Shown here: positions 15,684 through 23,258 of the stretch, one piece after another
Position numbering within the stretch: the stretch's first letter is position 1
Layout: the number at the start of each line of letters is the position of its first letter
Assembly (NCBI GenBank): GCA_023251135.1
Contig: JAHEZJ010000020.1
Coordinates: 50,935-114,934 of the forward strand
DNA from: Flavobacterium sp.
GTDB taxonomy: Bacteria > Bacteroidota > Bacteroidia > Flavobacteriales > Flavobacteriaceae
Reading direction: 5' to 3'
Length of the DNA: 64,000 nucleotides
Translations under genes and position numbers: made by a program
Notes under the pieces: generated by a model
Databases searched by the model: none
Seen by the model: the letters and a program-made list of their open reading frames with translations, nothing else
What the model was told of the DNA's origin: nothing

Positions 15684-15712
15684 AAGCCCGATTTAACGAT
15701 CGGGCTTTTTTG
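15684..15712 (+). terminator. Terminator after the SRPBCC gene
   Basis: AGCCCGAT, loop TTAAC, GATCGGGCT-type stem (GCCCGAT/ATCGGGC) followed by six T residues. Confidence 0.85.
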
Positions 15713-15987
15713 TTACACCATTATTCCCGGCTCGTGGAAATAAAAGTCTTTACAATATAAATCATCAATCTTTGTCGAGTTTCTCAAGAAGATTTCTCCT
15801 TACGTCGAAATGACACGCGATACGATTAACCCCCAAAGCCTTTGAACCTTTGAACCTTTGTTCCTTTGAGCCTTAGAACCTCCAAAAAAAACACTTCAGA
15901 CTCAAAAAACAACACTTCAGCACTATAAATTATTACATCCTGAATTATTAATCGAAGTTTGATCCATTAACCAAACAAAAACAAAAA
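15713..15987. repeat. Repeat-filled gap before the DUF2306-like gene
   Basis: Holds a degenerate 'agatttctccttacgtcgaaatgacac' type fragment near 15788 (20-base core shared with the thr-operon palindrome) and a 'cctttgaacc' array at about 15838-15882. The last 100 bases are AT-rich without a clear promoter. Confidence 0.55.
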
Positions 15988-16641
15988 ATGGAACCAACGA
16001 TCAAGATTTTAATTTACATTCATGCCTTCTTTGGAGGAATCGGACTTATTACCGGAATAGGGAGCGTTTTAGTCAAAAAAGGAAGTATGCTTCACAAAAG
16101 AATGGGCAACTTATTCTCCATTGGAATGATTATCAGTTCGCTCCTCTCCCTTCCTATTTGCTGGATGCCCAAGCATCAAAACATCTTTTTGTTTTTAATT
16201 GGACTATTCACCATCTATCTGGTAATTTCAGGAAACAGGGCTTTGAATTTTAAACACAAAACAAAAGCTGATTTCTACGACAAACTGATTTCAGGAAGTA
16301 TGCTGTTTTTCTCGGTAATCATGATTTCAATCGGAATCTACTGCCAATTGAATTCTGTTCAGAACGGCATTTTATTTACTTTCTTTGGCGGATTTGGCCT
16401 TTATATGACGTTGAAAGATTTTATATTCTTTAAAAACGTATCCAAAACCAATAATTGGCTGTCCAAGCATATCGGAAAAATGATCGGAGCACTCATTGCG
16501 TCGGTAACTGCTTTTATTGTTGCCGGAATTGGACTCGGAAATATAATCGCCTGGATGGCACCTTCTATCCTCGGTACCTTCTATATACTATACTGGAACA
16601 AAAAAATAGCTCCAAAAACAGCTAAAGTCGTAAAGGTTTAA
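15988..16641 (+). CDS. DUF2306-like integral membrane protein
   Basis: The 217 aa protein has about six or seven hydrophobic segments, the first at residues 8-27 and the last near 180-200. Conserved-looking histidines sit near membrane edges (His12 in 'IHAFFGG', His33 in 'HKRMGN', and one in 'SKHIGKM'). This matches the DUF2306 family pattern, where His residues may bind haem or metal, but no function is proven. It ends with a basic tail (KKIAPKTAKVVKV) on the cytoplasmic side. No neighbour is functionally linked in an obvious way. Confidence 0.65.
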   Translation: MEPTIKILIYIHAFFGGIGLITGIGSVLVKKGSMLHKRMGNLFSIGMIISSLLSLPICWMPKHQNIFLFLIGLFTIYLVISGNRALNFKHKTKADFYDKLISGSMLFFSVIMISIGIYCQLNSVQNGILFTFFGGFGLYMTLKDFIFFKNVSKTNNWLSKHIGKMIGALIASVTAFIVAGIGLGNIIAWMAPSILGTFYILYWNKKIAPKTAKVVKV

Positions 16642-16698
16642 ATAGTACTCCAAACCGATTCAGCAGATTTTACAACCATTCTAGCACAATGCAGCCAA

Positions 16699-16737
16699 AA
16701 CCTTAGCACCTTAGCAACTCAGAACCTTAGAGCCTTT
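16699..16737. repeat. CTTAGAACC-type array overlapping the birA stop codon
   Basis: Units 'ccttagcaccttagcaact' and 'cagaaccttagagccttta' run up to and into the birA stop codon, which is read on the other strand. Confidence 0.65.
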
Positions 16738-17464
16738 AATAAAGCATCTGAATCTCTTTAATATCAAACTCCGAGACAGAGTCGTCTTCCAGTAAAATTT
16801 GAATTTTACCTACAGGAGATACACCCTGAATGATTCCCATGAAATTTTGATTTTTGAGATTCTTAAATGGCATAGGAATTCCTTTTCGGAACAATGAATT
16901 GAAATAAATGGCCCATAAATCTTTAGAACTAGCTTCCCATAGGTTTATTTTCTCCTTAATTTTTTCAACAATTAAATGAGGCAAAATATCTTTATCAAAA
17001 CTATGCCCGGAAAGGACTGCCAGTGAAGAAGCATGTGGCAGTTCGTCAAAATTAGTTTGGTTGACATTTAAGCCTAATCCAACAACTGACACGATTCTGC
17101 CATCGCTTTTAAGGGTATTTTCGATAAGTATGCCACCAATTTTCTTATTGTATGACATAATGTCGTTTGGCCATTTTATACTTAAATCAGGAATATTTAA
17201 CGATTTTAAGGCTTCAATTACACTCAAAGAAACGATAACGCTGAGGTTAAAAACTTGTTCATTATTAAAGACAAAATCTTTCACCAAAACACTCATAATT
17301 AAGTTTTTACCCGCTTCAGACTGCCACTTTGCCCCCATCTGCCCCTTGCCTTTTGTCTGATTTTCAGCCGTTACCACGGTAAAATTATCGGGCTCATCGT
17401 GACTTGACAATGATTTTAGGAAATCATTTGTAGAATCTATGGCATCGAGTTTGATTAGTTTCAT
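16736..17464 (-). CDS. birA: Biotin--[acetyl-CoA-carboxylase] ligase, class I
   Basis: Activates biotin as biotinyl-AMP and attaches it to the carrier lysine of acetyl-CoA carboxylase. The 242 aa protein has the catalytic domain only. The biotin/AMP loop reads KGKGQMG (38-44), KWPND is at 97-101 and KKIGGIL at 107-113, and a short C-terminal SH3-like domain follows. There is no N-terminal helix-turn-helix, so unlike the E. coli protein it cannot act as a repressor. It is divergent from rsfS, with its own promoter. Confidence 0.95.
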   Translation of the reverse strand: MKLIKLDAIDSTNDFLKSLSSHDEPDNFTVVTAENQTKGKGQMGAKWQSEAGKNLIMSVLVKDFVFNNEQVFNLSVIVSLSVIEALKSLNIPDLSIKWPNDIMSYNKKIGGILIENTLKSDGRIVSVVGLGLNVNQTNFDELPHASSLAVLSGHSFDKDILPHLIVEKIKEKINLWEASSKDLWAIYFNSLFRKGIPMPFKNLKNQNFMGIIQGVSPVGKIQILLEDDSVSEFDIKEIQMLY

Positions 17465-17506
17465 TCAAGTAATTTAAATAACTTAATTTAATATTTTGTT
17501 AAGGTT

Positions 17507-17539
17507 CAAAAATAATAACAAAATTTGGTAACTTTACAA
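17507..17539 (-). promoter_or_regulatory. Promoter of birA
   Basis: On the minus strand: TTG (17539-17537), 22 bases, TATTTTTG (17514-17507). The start codon lies about 36 bases after the predicted start site. Confidence 0.55.
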
Positions 17540-17557
17540 ATTCATATAAAATAATTC

Positions 17558-17929
17558 ATGGCGAAAAAGACTGTTAATAATGATGTTCTATTGGCGAACA
17601 TAATCAAAGGGATTGAAGAAGTAAAAGGAAATGATATCGATATTCTTGACTTAAGAGAAATAGACACGGCAGTTTGTGACTATTTTGTCATTTGCAACGG
17701 AAGTTCAAATACCCAAGTTAATGCCATTGTAAATTCAATTCAAAAAACTGTATCTAAAGACTTAAAAGATAAACCGTGGCACGTAGAAGGAACCGATAAT
17801 GCTGAATGGGTTCTGATGGATTATGTGCATATCGTAGTACACGTTTTCCAGAAACACATCCGAGAATACTATAATATCGAGAGCCTTTGGGGTGACGCCA
17901 AAATAACTACAATCGAAAACAAATACTAA
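17558..17929 (+). CDS. rsfS: Ribosome silencing factor
   Basis: Binds ribosomal protein L14 and blocks joining of the subunits when nutrients are low. The 123 aa protein is of normal length. It shows the family signatures 'DILDLREIDTAVCDYFVICNG' (spread over 28-48), 'KPWHVEG' (about 78-84), 'WVLMDYVHIVVHVF' and 'REYYNIESLWGDA'. It lies 15 bases before ftsH and is surely co-transcribed with it. This rsfS-ftsH order is frequent in Bacteroidota. Confidence 0.95.
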   Translation: MAKKTVNNDVLLANIIKGIEEVKGNDIDILDLREIDTAVCDYFVICNGSSNTQVNAIVNSIQKTVSKDLKDKPWHVEGTDNAEWVLMDYVHIVVHVFQKHIREYYNIESLWGDAKITTIENKY

Positions 17930-17944
17930 AGAAAATTTCTTCTA

Positions 17945-19870
17945 ATGGCTAAAGATAATAATCCAAATCCGAGTAAATTTAAAATAAGTCCCTGGTTAAT
18001 ATACACTGCAATACTTCTGGTTTTTTTATTTATAAGTTTTGCAACCGGTGGATCAAACTTAAGCGAGCCTGCTCAATTGACTTCTTCTAAATTCAACACT
18101 TTATTAGAAAAAGGACAAATTGAAAAAGTAATCGTTTATAATAAAGCTGAAGCTGAAGTATATTTAAACGCTGCGGCCCTTAAAGACGCGGCTAATAAAA
18201 AAGTAGCTAAAGATATTTTTGACAGACCTAACAAAGGTCCTCACTATACTTTAGAAATTGGTAACGATCAAATTTTTCAAACGAAGCTGGAAAAAGCAGT
18301 TGTTGAACACAAACTGAAAGACTACAACTTCTTGCAGAAAAACAATTGGAGCGACATTTTAATCAGTCTGCTTCCAATCATCATCATTATTGGTGTATGG
18401 ATTTTCATCATGCGTAAAATGTCAGGTGGTGCCGGTGGCGGTGGCGGACAAATTTTCAACATTGGAAAATCGAAAGCCAAATTATTTGATGAGAAAACCG
18501 ACATTAAAACTACTTTCAAAGATGTTGCTGGTTTAGAAGGTGCAAAAGAAGAAATACAAGAAATTGTAGAATTCTTGAAAAACCCTGAAAAATACACTAA
18601 TCTGGGAGGTAAAATTCCAAAAGGAGCCTTATTAGTAGGACCTCCGGGAACTGGTAAAACCTTACTTGCAAAAGCGGTAGCGGGCGAAGCTCAGGTTCCG
18701 TTCTTCTCTTTATCAGGATCTGATTTCGTAGAGATGTTCGTAGGAGTTGGTGCTTCACGTGTTCGTGACTTATTCAAACAAGCAAAAGAAAAATCTCCTG
18801 CTATTATCTTCATCGACGAAATTGATGCAGTGGGTAGAGCAAGAGGAAAAAGCAATATGTCAGGTGGAAATGACGAAAGAGAAAATACTTTGAACCAATT
18901 GCTAACCGAAATGGATGGTTTTGGTACAAACTCTAACGTAATTGTTCTGGCGGCTACCAACAGAGCTGATGTTCTTGACAAAGCGTTAATGCGTGCAGGT
19001 CGTTTTGACAGACAAATTTTTGTTGACTTACCAGACATTCGCGAAAGAGCTGAAATTTTTGCAGTTCACTTAGCGCCTATTAAAAAAGTAGAAGGTCTTG
19101 ACCTTGATTTCTTAGCTAAACAAACTCCGGGATTCTCTGGTGCTGACATCGCAAATGTTTGTAACGAAGCTGCCTTAATTGCTGCCCGTAACAACAAAAC
19201 TGCAGTAGACAGACAAGATTTCCTTGATGCCGTTGACAGAATCATTGGCGGACTTGAAAAGAAAAACAAAATCATTACCCCGGAAGAAAAAAGAGCAATC
19301 GCAATTCACGAAGCCGGTCACGCAACGGTTAGCTGGATGTTAGAGCATGCTGCGCCGCTAATCAAAGTAACTATTGTTCCTCGTGGACAGAGTTTAGGAG
19401 CTGCCTGGTACCTTCCGGAAGAAAGACAAATCGTTAGAACAGATCAAATGTTAGACGAAATGTGTGCTACTATGGGTGGAAGAGCTGCTGAAAAAGTAAC
19501 TTTCGACCGAATTTCAACAGGAGCATTAAGTGATCTTGAAAAAGTTACACGTCAGGCTCGTGCTATGGTAACCATTTATGGATTGAATGATAAAATTGGA
19601 AACGTTACTTATTACGACTCAAGCGGTCAGAGTGAATACAATTTTTCAAAACCATATTCTGATGAAACTGCCAAAATCATTGACAAAGAAATCTCAGAAT
19701 TAATTGAAGGCCAATACCAAAGAGCCATTCATATTCTTGAAGAAAACAAAGACAAGCTAAATCAATTGGCTGACATATTAATTGAAAAAGAAGTTATTTT
19801 TAAAGATGACTTAGAAACAATTTTCGGAAAACGTAGTTTTGATAAAAATTTAGAAGAAGTCGTTTCCTAA
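17945..19870 (+). CDS. ftsH: ATP-dependent zinc metalloprotease FtsH
   Basis: Membrane-bound AAA+ protease for quality control of membrane and short-lived proteins. The 641 aa protein has transmembrane helices at about 16-34 and 136-156 with a periplasmic part between. A Gly-rich linker (161-168) follows. Walker A GPPGTGKT is at 232-239, Walker B IIFIDEID at 287-294 and the zinc motif HEAGH at 455-459. All motifs are complete and length is normal. A perfect hairpin terminator follows, so the rsfS-ftsH unit ends here. Confidence 0.98.
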   Translation: MAKDNNPNPSKFKISPWLIYTAILLVFLFISFATGGSNLSEPAQLTSSKFNTLLEKGQIEKVIVYNKAEAEVYLNAAALKDAANKKVAKDIFDRPNKGPHYTLEIGNDQIFQTKLEKAVVEHKLKDYNFLQKNNWSDILISLLPIIIIIGVWIFIMRKMSGGAGGGGGQIFNIGKSKAKLFDEKTDIKTTFKDVAGLEGAKEEIQEIVEFLKNPEKYTNLGGKIPKGALLVGPPGTGKTLLAKAVAGEAQVPFFSLSGSDFVEMFVGVGASRVRDLFKQAKEKSPAIIFIDEIDAVGRARGKSNMSGGNDERENTLNQLLTEMDGFGTNSNVIVLAATNRADVLDKALMRAGRFDRQIFVDLPDIRERAEIFAVHLAPIKKVEGLDLDFLAKQTPGFSGADIANVCNEAALIAARNNKTAVDRQDFLDAVDRIIGGLEKKNKIITPEEKRAIAIHEAGHATVSWMLEHAAPLIKVTIVPRGQSLGAAWYLPEERQIVRTDQMLDEMCATMGGRAAEKVTFDRISTGALSDLEKVTRQARAMVTIYGLNDKIGNVTYYDSSGQSEYNFSKPYSDETAKIIDKEISELIEGQYQRAIHILEENKDKLNQLADILIEKEVIFKDDLETIFGKRSFDKNLEEVVS

Positions 19871-19900
19871 AGAATTCACTAAATATGTAATATTTTTTAA

Positions 19901-19941
19901 AATCTTAATTCAAAATAGCCTTTTGAATTAAGATTTTTTTA
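19901..19941 (+). terminator. Terminator of rsfS-ftsH overlapping the next -7 box
   Basis: AATCTTAATTCAAAA (19901-19915), loop TAGCC, then the exact 15-base complement (19921-19935) and a T-run. The last T residues are shared with a perfect -7 box TATCTTTG at 19940-19947, which would start the next operon near 19954. Confidence 0.85.
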
Positions 19942-19984
19942 TCTTTGAACGTTTTCAATTAACATGTAAAGTATTTCATATAAA

Positions 19985-20590
19985 ATGAATTTTTTCAAAA
20001 AAATATTTGGTTCCAGCGACGCTGCTTCTGACGAGGAACATGAAAGTGAATACGGGGGGAATCAAGCTCCGGACAGTCATTTATCTATTGATGAAAGATT
20101 CATTTTCAATTTCAAGAAAAATGGCGGTAAATTCTTGTATTGTGAAAACAAACAAGAAGTTGCAGAACAGTTTGAAAACATCCTGGAAGAAAACGACTGG
20201 TTCGAAAATGAGGTTCTGTGTTATGAACCTGCCCTTTTTAGTTTATTGGAAGAAAACAAACTACTTTATATCTCTCCGCGAAATCCAAAATTTTTATTGG
20301 CAACCTGCGAGAATCTAATTGCCGATGAAGGTTCTATCCTATTTTCATCCAAACAAATCAGACAGGATAAACCAAACGAATTACCTGCAAATATTGTCAT
20401 AATTGCCACAACAAGTCAGATACTTTCGATCAAAAGTGATGGGCTTAGCGCTATCAAACGCAAATACGAAAGAGACTATCCTACTAACATTACCACAATA
20501 AAATATTTCGAAAAAGCGAAAGAAGAAGATTTTACTCAATACGGAAGTGTTGCCAAAAATCTGTATTTATTGCTCTTAGAAGACCTTTAA
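19985..20590 (+). CDS. LUD-domain (LutC-like) protein
   Basis: A 201 aa protein with an acidic N-terminus, then 'FIFNFKKNGGKFLYCENKQE' (about 36-55) and 'NIVIIATTSQILSIKSDG' (about 137-154), features of the LUD domain seen in LutB/LutC lactate-oxidation proteins. No iron-sulphur cysteines and no lutA/lutB are nearby, so a lactate role is not supported. It is one base from cdsA, first in an operon with phospholipid genes. The position between ftsH and cdsA seems conserved in Flavobacteria as I recall, but the function is open. Confidence 0.8.
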   Translation: MNFFKKIFGSSDAASDEEHESEYGGNQAPDSHLSIDERFIFNFKKNGGKFLYCENKQEVAEQFENILEENDWFENEVLCYEPALFSLLEENKLLYISPRNPKFLLATCENLIADEGSILFSSKQIRQDKPNELPANIVIIATTSQILSIKSDGLSAIKRKYERDYPTNITTIKYFEKAKEEDFTQYGSVAKNLYLLLLEDL

Positions 20591-20591
20591 G

Positions 20592-21479
20592 ATGAACGAA
20601 ACACTCAAGAGAACCATTTCTGGTGCTGTTTATATCGCTTTATTATTAACTTCTATTCTGTTTTCTACCGAAAGCTTTATTATTCTTTTTGGCATTTTTC
20701 TAATCATCGCCACTTACGAATTCTGTAATTTAGTTGGAATCAATAAAATAATTTCTATTTTATTTGTTTCCCTTTTTTACAGCACCGTAGCTTTAATTAG
20801 TTTTTACAAAGCCGAAACAGAAAATTATATTAGTAAAACCATAAAAGAGAACATTCAAATTACGGTTGATACCGAAAAACTCTTTTCTGTACTGCTTATT
20901 ATCACCCTGATTGTATCTGTAAAATGCATTGTATTTTTGTTTGATGACACACAAATCATCAGCAAATCGTCCAAATACATCTATTTACTGGGATACGTCA
21001 CACTTCCTTTTCTTTTTATCACTAAAATTTCATTCGGAATTAAAGATTACAATCCAAAGATCATCATCGGATTATTCGTTTTGATCTGGACCAATGATAC
21101 GTTTGCCTATTTAGTGGGGAAATCAATGGGGAAACATAAATTATTCGAACGTATTTCGCCTAAAAAGACGATTGAAGGCTTTCTTGGAGGAGTTGTTTTT
21201 GCTGCCTTTGCCGGTTATTTAATCTCAAAATTATACATACAGCCAAAACCGGATTTTAGCACTAAATCTATTTTAATCTGGATGATTATTGCTTTGATTG
21301 TTAGCGTCTTTGGAACTATTGGTGATTTGATTGAATCTAAATTCAAAAGAGTTGCCGGAGTAAAAGATAGCGGTTCCATCATGCCGGGTCACGGAGGTGT
21401 ATTAGATCGACTAGATAGTGTTATATTTGTAGCACCAATTATATTTTTATTTTATCAAATTTTATACTATGTTTCATAA
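20592..21479 (+). CDS. cdsA: Phosphatidate cytidylyltransferase
   Basis: Makes CDP-diacylglycerol from phosphatidate and CTP in the inner membrane. The 295 aa protein has around seven to eight membrane segments. The C-terminal signature is present: 'FGTIGDLIESKFKR' then 'KDSGSIMPGHGGVLDRLDS' (about 262-280), containing the metal-binding acidic residues. It starts one base after the LUD stop codon and overlaps psd by 11 bases, so translation is coupled. Confidence 0.95.
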   Translation: MNETLKRTISGAVYIALLLTSILFSTESFIILFGIFLIIATYEFCNLVGINKIISILFVSLFYSTVALISFYKAETENYISKTIKENIQITVDTEKLFSVLLIITLIVSVKCIVFLFDDTQIISKSSKYIYLLGYVTLPFLFITKISFGIKDYNPKIIIGLFVLIWTNDTFAYLVGKSMGKHKLFERISPKKTIEGFLGGVVFAAFAGYLISKLYIQPKPDFSTKSILIWMIIALIVSVFGTIGDLIESKFKRVAGVKDSGSIMPGHGGVLDRLDSVIFVAPIIFLFYQILYYVS

Positions 21480-22122
21480 AGAAGGAGGCCCATCTATTTT
21501 ATTAGGCACTGTTTTCGCAGTAGCTGTACTTTTAATTGCTGAGAAATTCATTGATATCAATTGGCTAAGAATACTAGTTCAGCTAGCTGGTGTATTGGTT
21601 TTAATTATCATTTTGCAATTTTTTAGAAATCCAAAAAGAATCGCAATCAGAAACAGCGATCACATTCTTGCTCCGGTAGACGGAAAAGTTGTTGTTATTG
21701 AAGAAGTTTACGAAGGGGAATATTTCAAAGACAAACGTCTGCAAGTATCCATCTTTATGTCGCCAATAAACGTACACGTAACCCGTTACGCAATGGACGG
21801 TATTATTAAATTCAGCAAATACCACCCTGGAAAGTTTTTGGTAGCCTGGCATCCAAAAGCAAGTGAAGAAAACGAAAGAACGACAGTTGTAATTGAAAAC
21901 GAAACTTTCGGACAAGTATTATACAGACAAATTGCTGGTGCTTTGGCGCGCAGAATTGTTAATTATGCTAAAGAAGGAATGCAGGTTGTACAAGGAACAG
22001 ATGCAGGATTTATTAAATTTGGTTCAAGAGTAGATTTATTTTTACCTTTAGGTACTCCAATCAATGTAGTATTAAACCAAAAAGCAATTGGTGGAAAAAC
22101 CATCATCGCTACAAAAGCTTAA
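21469..22122 (+). CDS. psd: Phosphatidylserine decarboxylase proenzyme, small type
   Basis: Converts phosphatidylserine to phosphatidylethanolamine. The 217 aa protein belongs to the short class with two N-terminal membrane helices (about 9-28 and 32-50). The proenzyme cuts itself at a Gly-Ser pair to form the pyruvoyl group; here Gly185-Ser186 in 'FIKFGSRVD'. Other family segments are 'ILAPVDGKVVVIEE' (66-79) and 'FMSPINVHVTRYA'. It overlaps cdsA, and its stop codon shares a base with the next start (TAATG). pssA is not in the window. Confidence 0.95.
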   Translation: MFHKEGGPSILLGTVFAVAVLLIAEKFIDINWLRILVQLAGVLVLIIILQFFRNPKRIAIRNSDHILAPVDGKVVVIEEVYEGEYFKDKRLQVSIFMSPINVHVTRYAMDGIIKFSKYHPGKFLVAWHPKASEENERTTVVIENETFGQVLYRQIAGALARRIVNYAKEGMQVVQGTDAGFIKFGSRVDLFLPLGTPINVVLNQKAIGGKTIIATKA

Positions 22123-22391
22123 TGACCGAAAAAGATTTAGATACTCGTTTTTCAGAGGCTGTTGAGACCGCTTTAAAAATGACTCAGGCCGCGCTGCCAC
22201 AAGACGTGCAGTTAAGGCTTTATGCCTATTACAAACAGGCTACTTTTGGAACAGCGGTGTACAATCAATCGGATAATTTTGATTTACGAAATGCTTTCAA
22301 AACAAATGCCTGGATGCAAATAAGTCATTTGACAGCTGATGAGGCTAAAGAAAATTATATCGCAATCATTAATGCATTAACATCAAAATAA
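22122..22391 (+). CDS. Acyl-CoA-binding protein
   Basis: An 89 aa four-helix protein that carries long-chain acyl-CoA in the cytoplasm. The family motif YYKQATFG is at about 51-58, preceded by 'LPQDVQLRLYA'; the acyl-CoA-contacting Lys and Tyr are present. Such proteins are typical of eukaryotes but occur in several bacterial groups, including Bacteroidota. The start codon overlaps the psd stop (TAATG). Its place behind cdsA and psd fits a role in phospholipid acyl supply. Confidence 0.92.
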   Translation: MTEKDLDTRFSEAVETALKMTQAALPQDVQLRLYAYYKQATFGTAVYNQSDNFDLRNAFKTNAWMQISHLTADEAKENYIAIINALTSK

Positions 22392-22399
22392 CTAACATT

Positions 22400-23179
22400 A
22401 TGAAGAATAACATTGTTCGTTTCAGCATTTTAGCTTCATTTTTTCTATTATTTTCTTGTAATGATAATAAGCTAACCGAGGTTGTCGAAGTTCCTTTACC
22501 AACAAAAGAAGAAAAAATTACAATTGGATCACCAAATGATGTAAAAGCAGATCCTGGTTCGTTTGAAATGACGAAATTGCCTTTTGCCTACGATGCTTTG
22601 GCTCCTGCCATCAGAACGCTTACTTTAGAGACACATTATTCAAAACATTATTTGACCTATACCAACAATTTTAATAAAGAAATTGTAAATACGGAGTTTG
22701 AAAATATGCCTATCGAAGATATTCTTAAAAAAATGGATCTTAGCAACGCTAAGCTTCGTCAAAATGCAGGTGGCTATTACAATCATACGCTGTATTTTAA
22801 TATACTGACACCAAAAGAACTAACGCCAAAAGATACTTTGGCAGGTTCGATTAACAAGGAATTTGGCTCTTTGAGCAATCTTACCAGTCAGTTTAAAGGC
22901 CAGGCCACAAAACAGTTCGGATCCGGATGGGTTTGGCTGGTAGTCGACAGAGCCGGAAAACTTCAGGTAACCACAACGGACAACCAGGACAATCCTTTGA
23001 TGAAAAATGCCCTGATTCCCGGAACACCAATTTTAGGGATCGATCTATGGGAACATGCTTACTATCTGGATTACCAAAACAGAAAAGGAAGTTATATAGA
23101 TGCTTTTTATCAGCATATTAACTGGGAAAAAGTAAACGAATATTACGTCGAGGCTTTGAAAAAAGTCAAAAAAGTATAA
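22400..23179 (+). CDS. Lipoprotein Fe/Mn superoxide dismutase
   Basis: Dismutates superoxide. The 259 aa protein has a lipoprotein signal ending in LLFSC, with Cys20 as the lipidated residue, so unlike standard cytoplasmic SodA/SodB it should sit in the cell envelope. The metal ligands are all visible: His79 ('ETHYSKHYLTY'), His129 ('YYNHTLYF'), Asp215 and His219 ('DLWEHAYY'). Tyr87 matches the active-site Tyr34. It lies eight bases after the acyl-CoA-binding gene, last in the LUD-cdsA-psd operon. Fe or Mn preference cannot be told. Confidence 0.92.
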   Translation: MKNNIVRFSILASFFLLFSCNDNKLTEVVEVPLPTKEEKITIGSPNDVKADPGSFEMTKLPFAYDALAPAIRTLTLETHYSKHYLTYTNNFNKEIVNTEFENMPIEDILKKMDLSNAKLRQNAGGYYNHTLYFNILTPKELTPKDTLAGSINKEFGSLSNLTSQFKGQATKQFGSGWVWLVVDRAGKLQVTTTDNQDNPLMKNALIPGTPILGIDLWEHAYYLDYQNRKGSYIDAFYQHINWEKVNEYYVEALKKVKKV

Positions 23180-23185
23180 ATCATA

Positions 23186-23220
23186 AAAAAGCTGATACCA
23201 CGAAGTATCAGCTTTTTTTT
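23186..23220. terminator. Bidirectional terminator between sod and amylase genes
   Basis: AAGCTGATAC, loop CACGAA, GTATCAGCTT with an A-run before and eight T residues after; the two genes converge here. Confidence 0.9.
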
Positions 23221-23258
23221 ATACGCTTAAATGAAATAAAACCTAATTCATGTAAATC

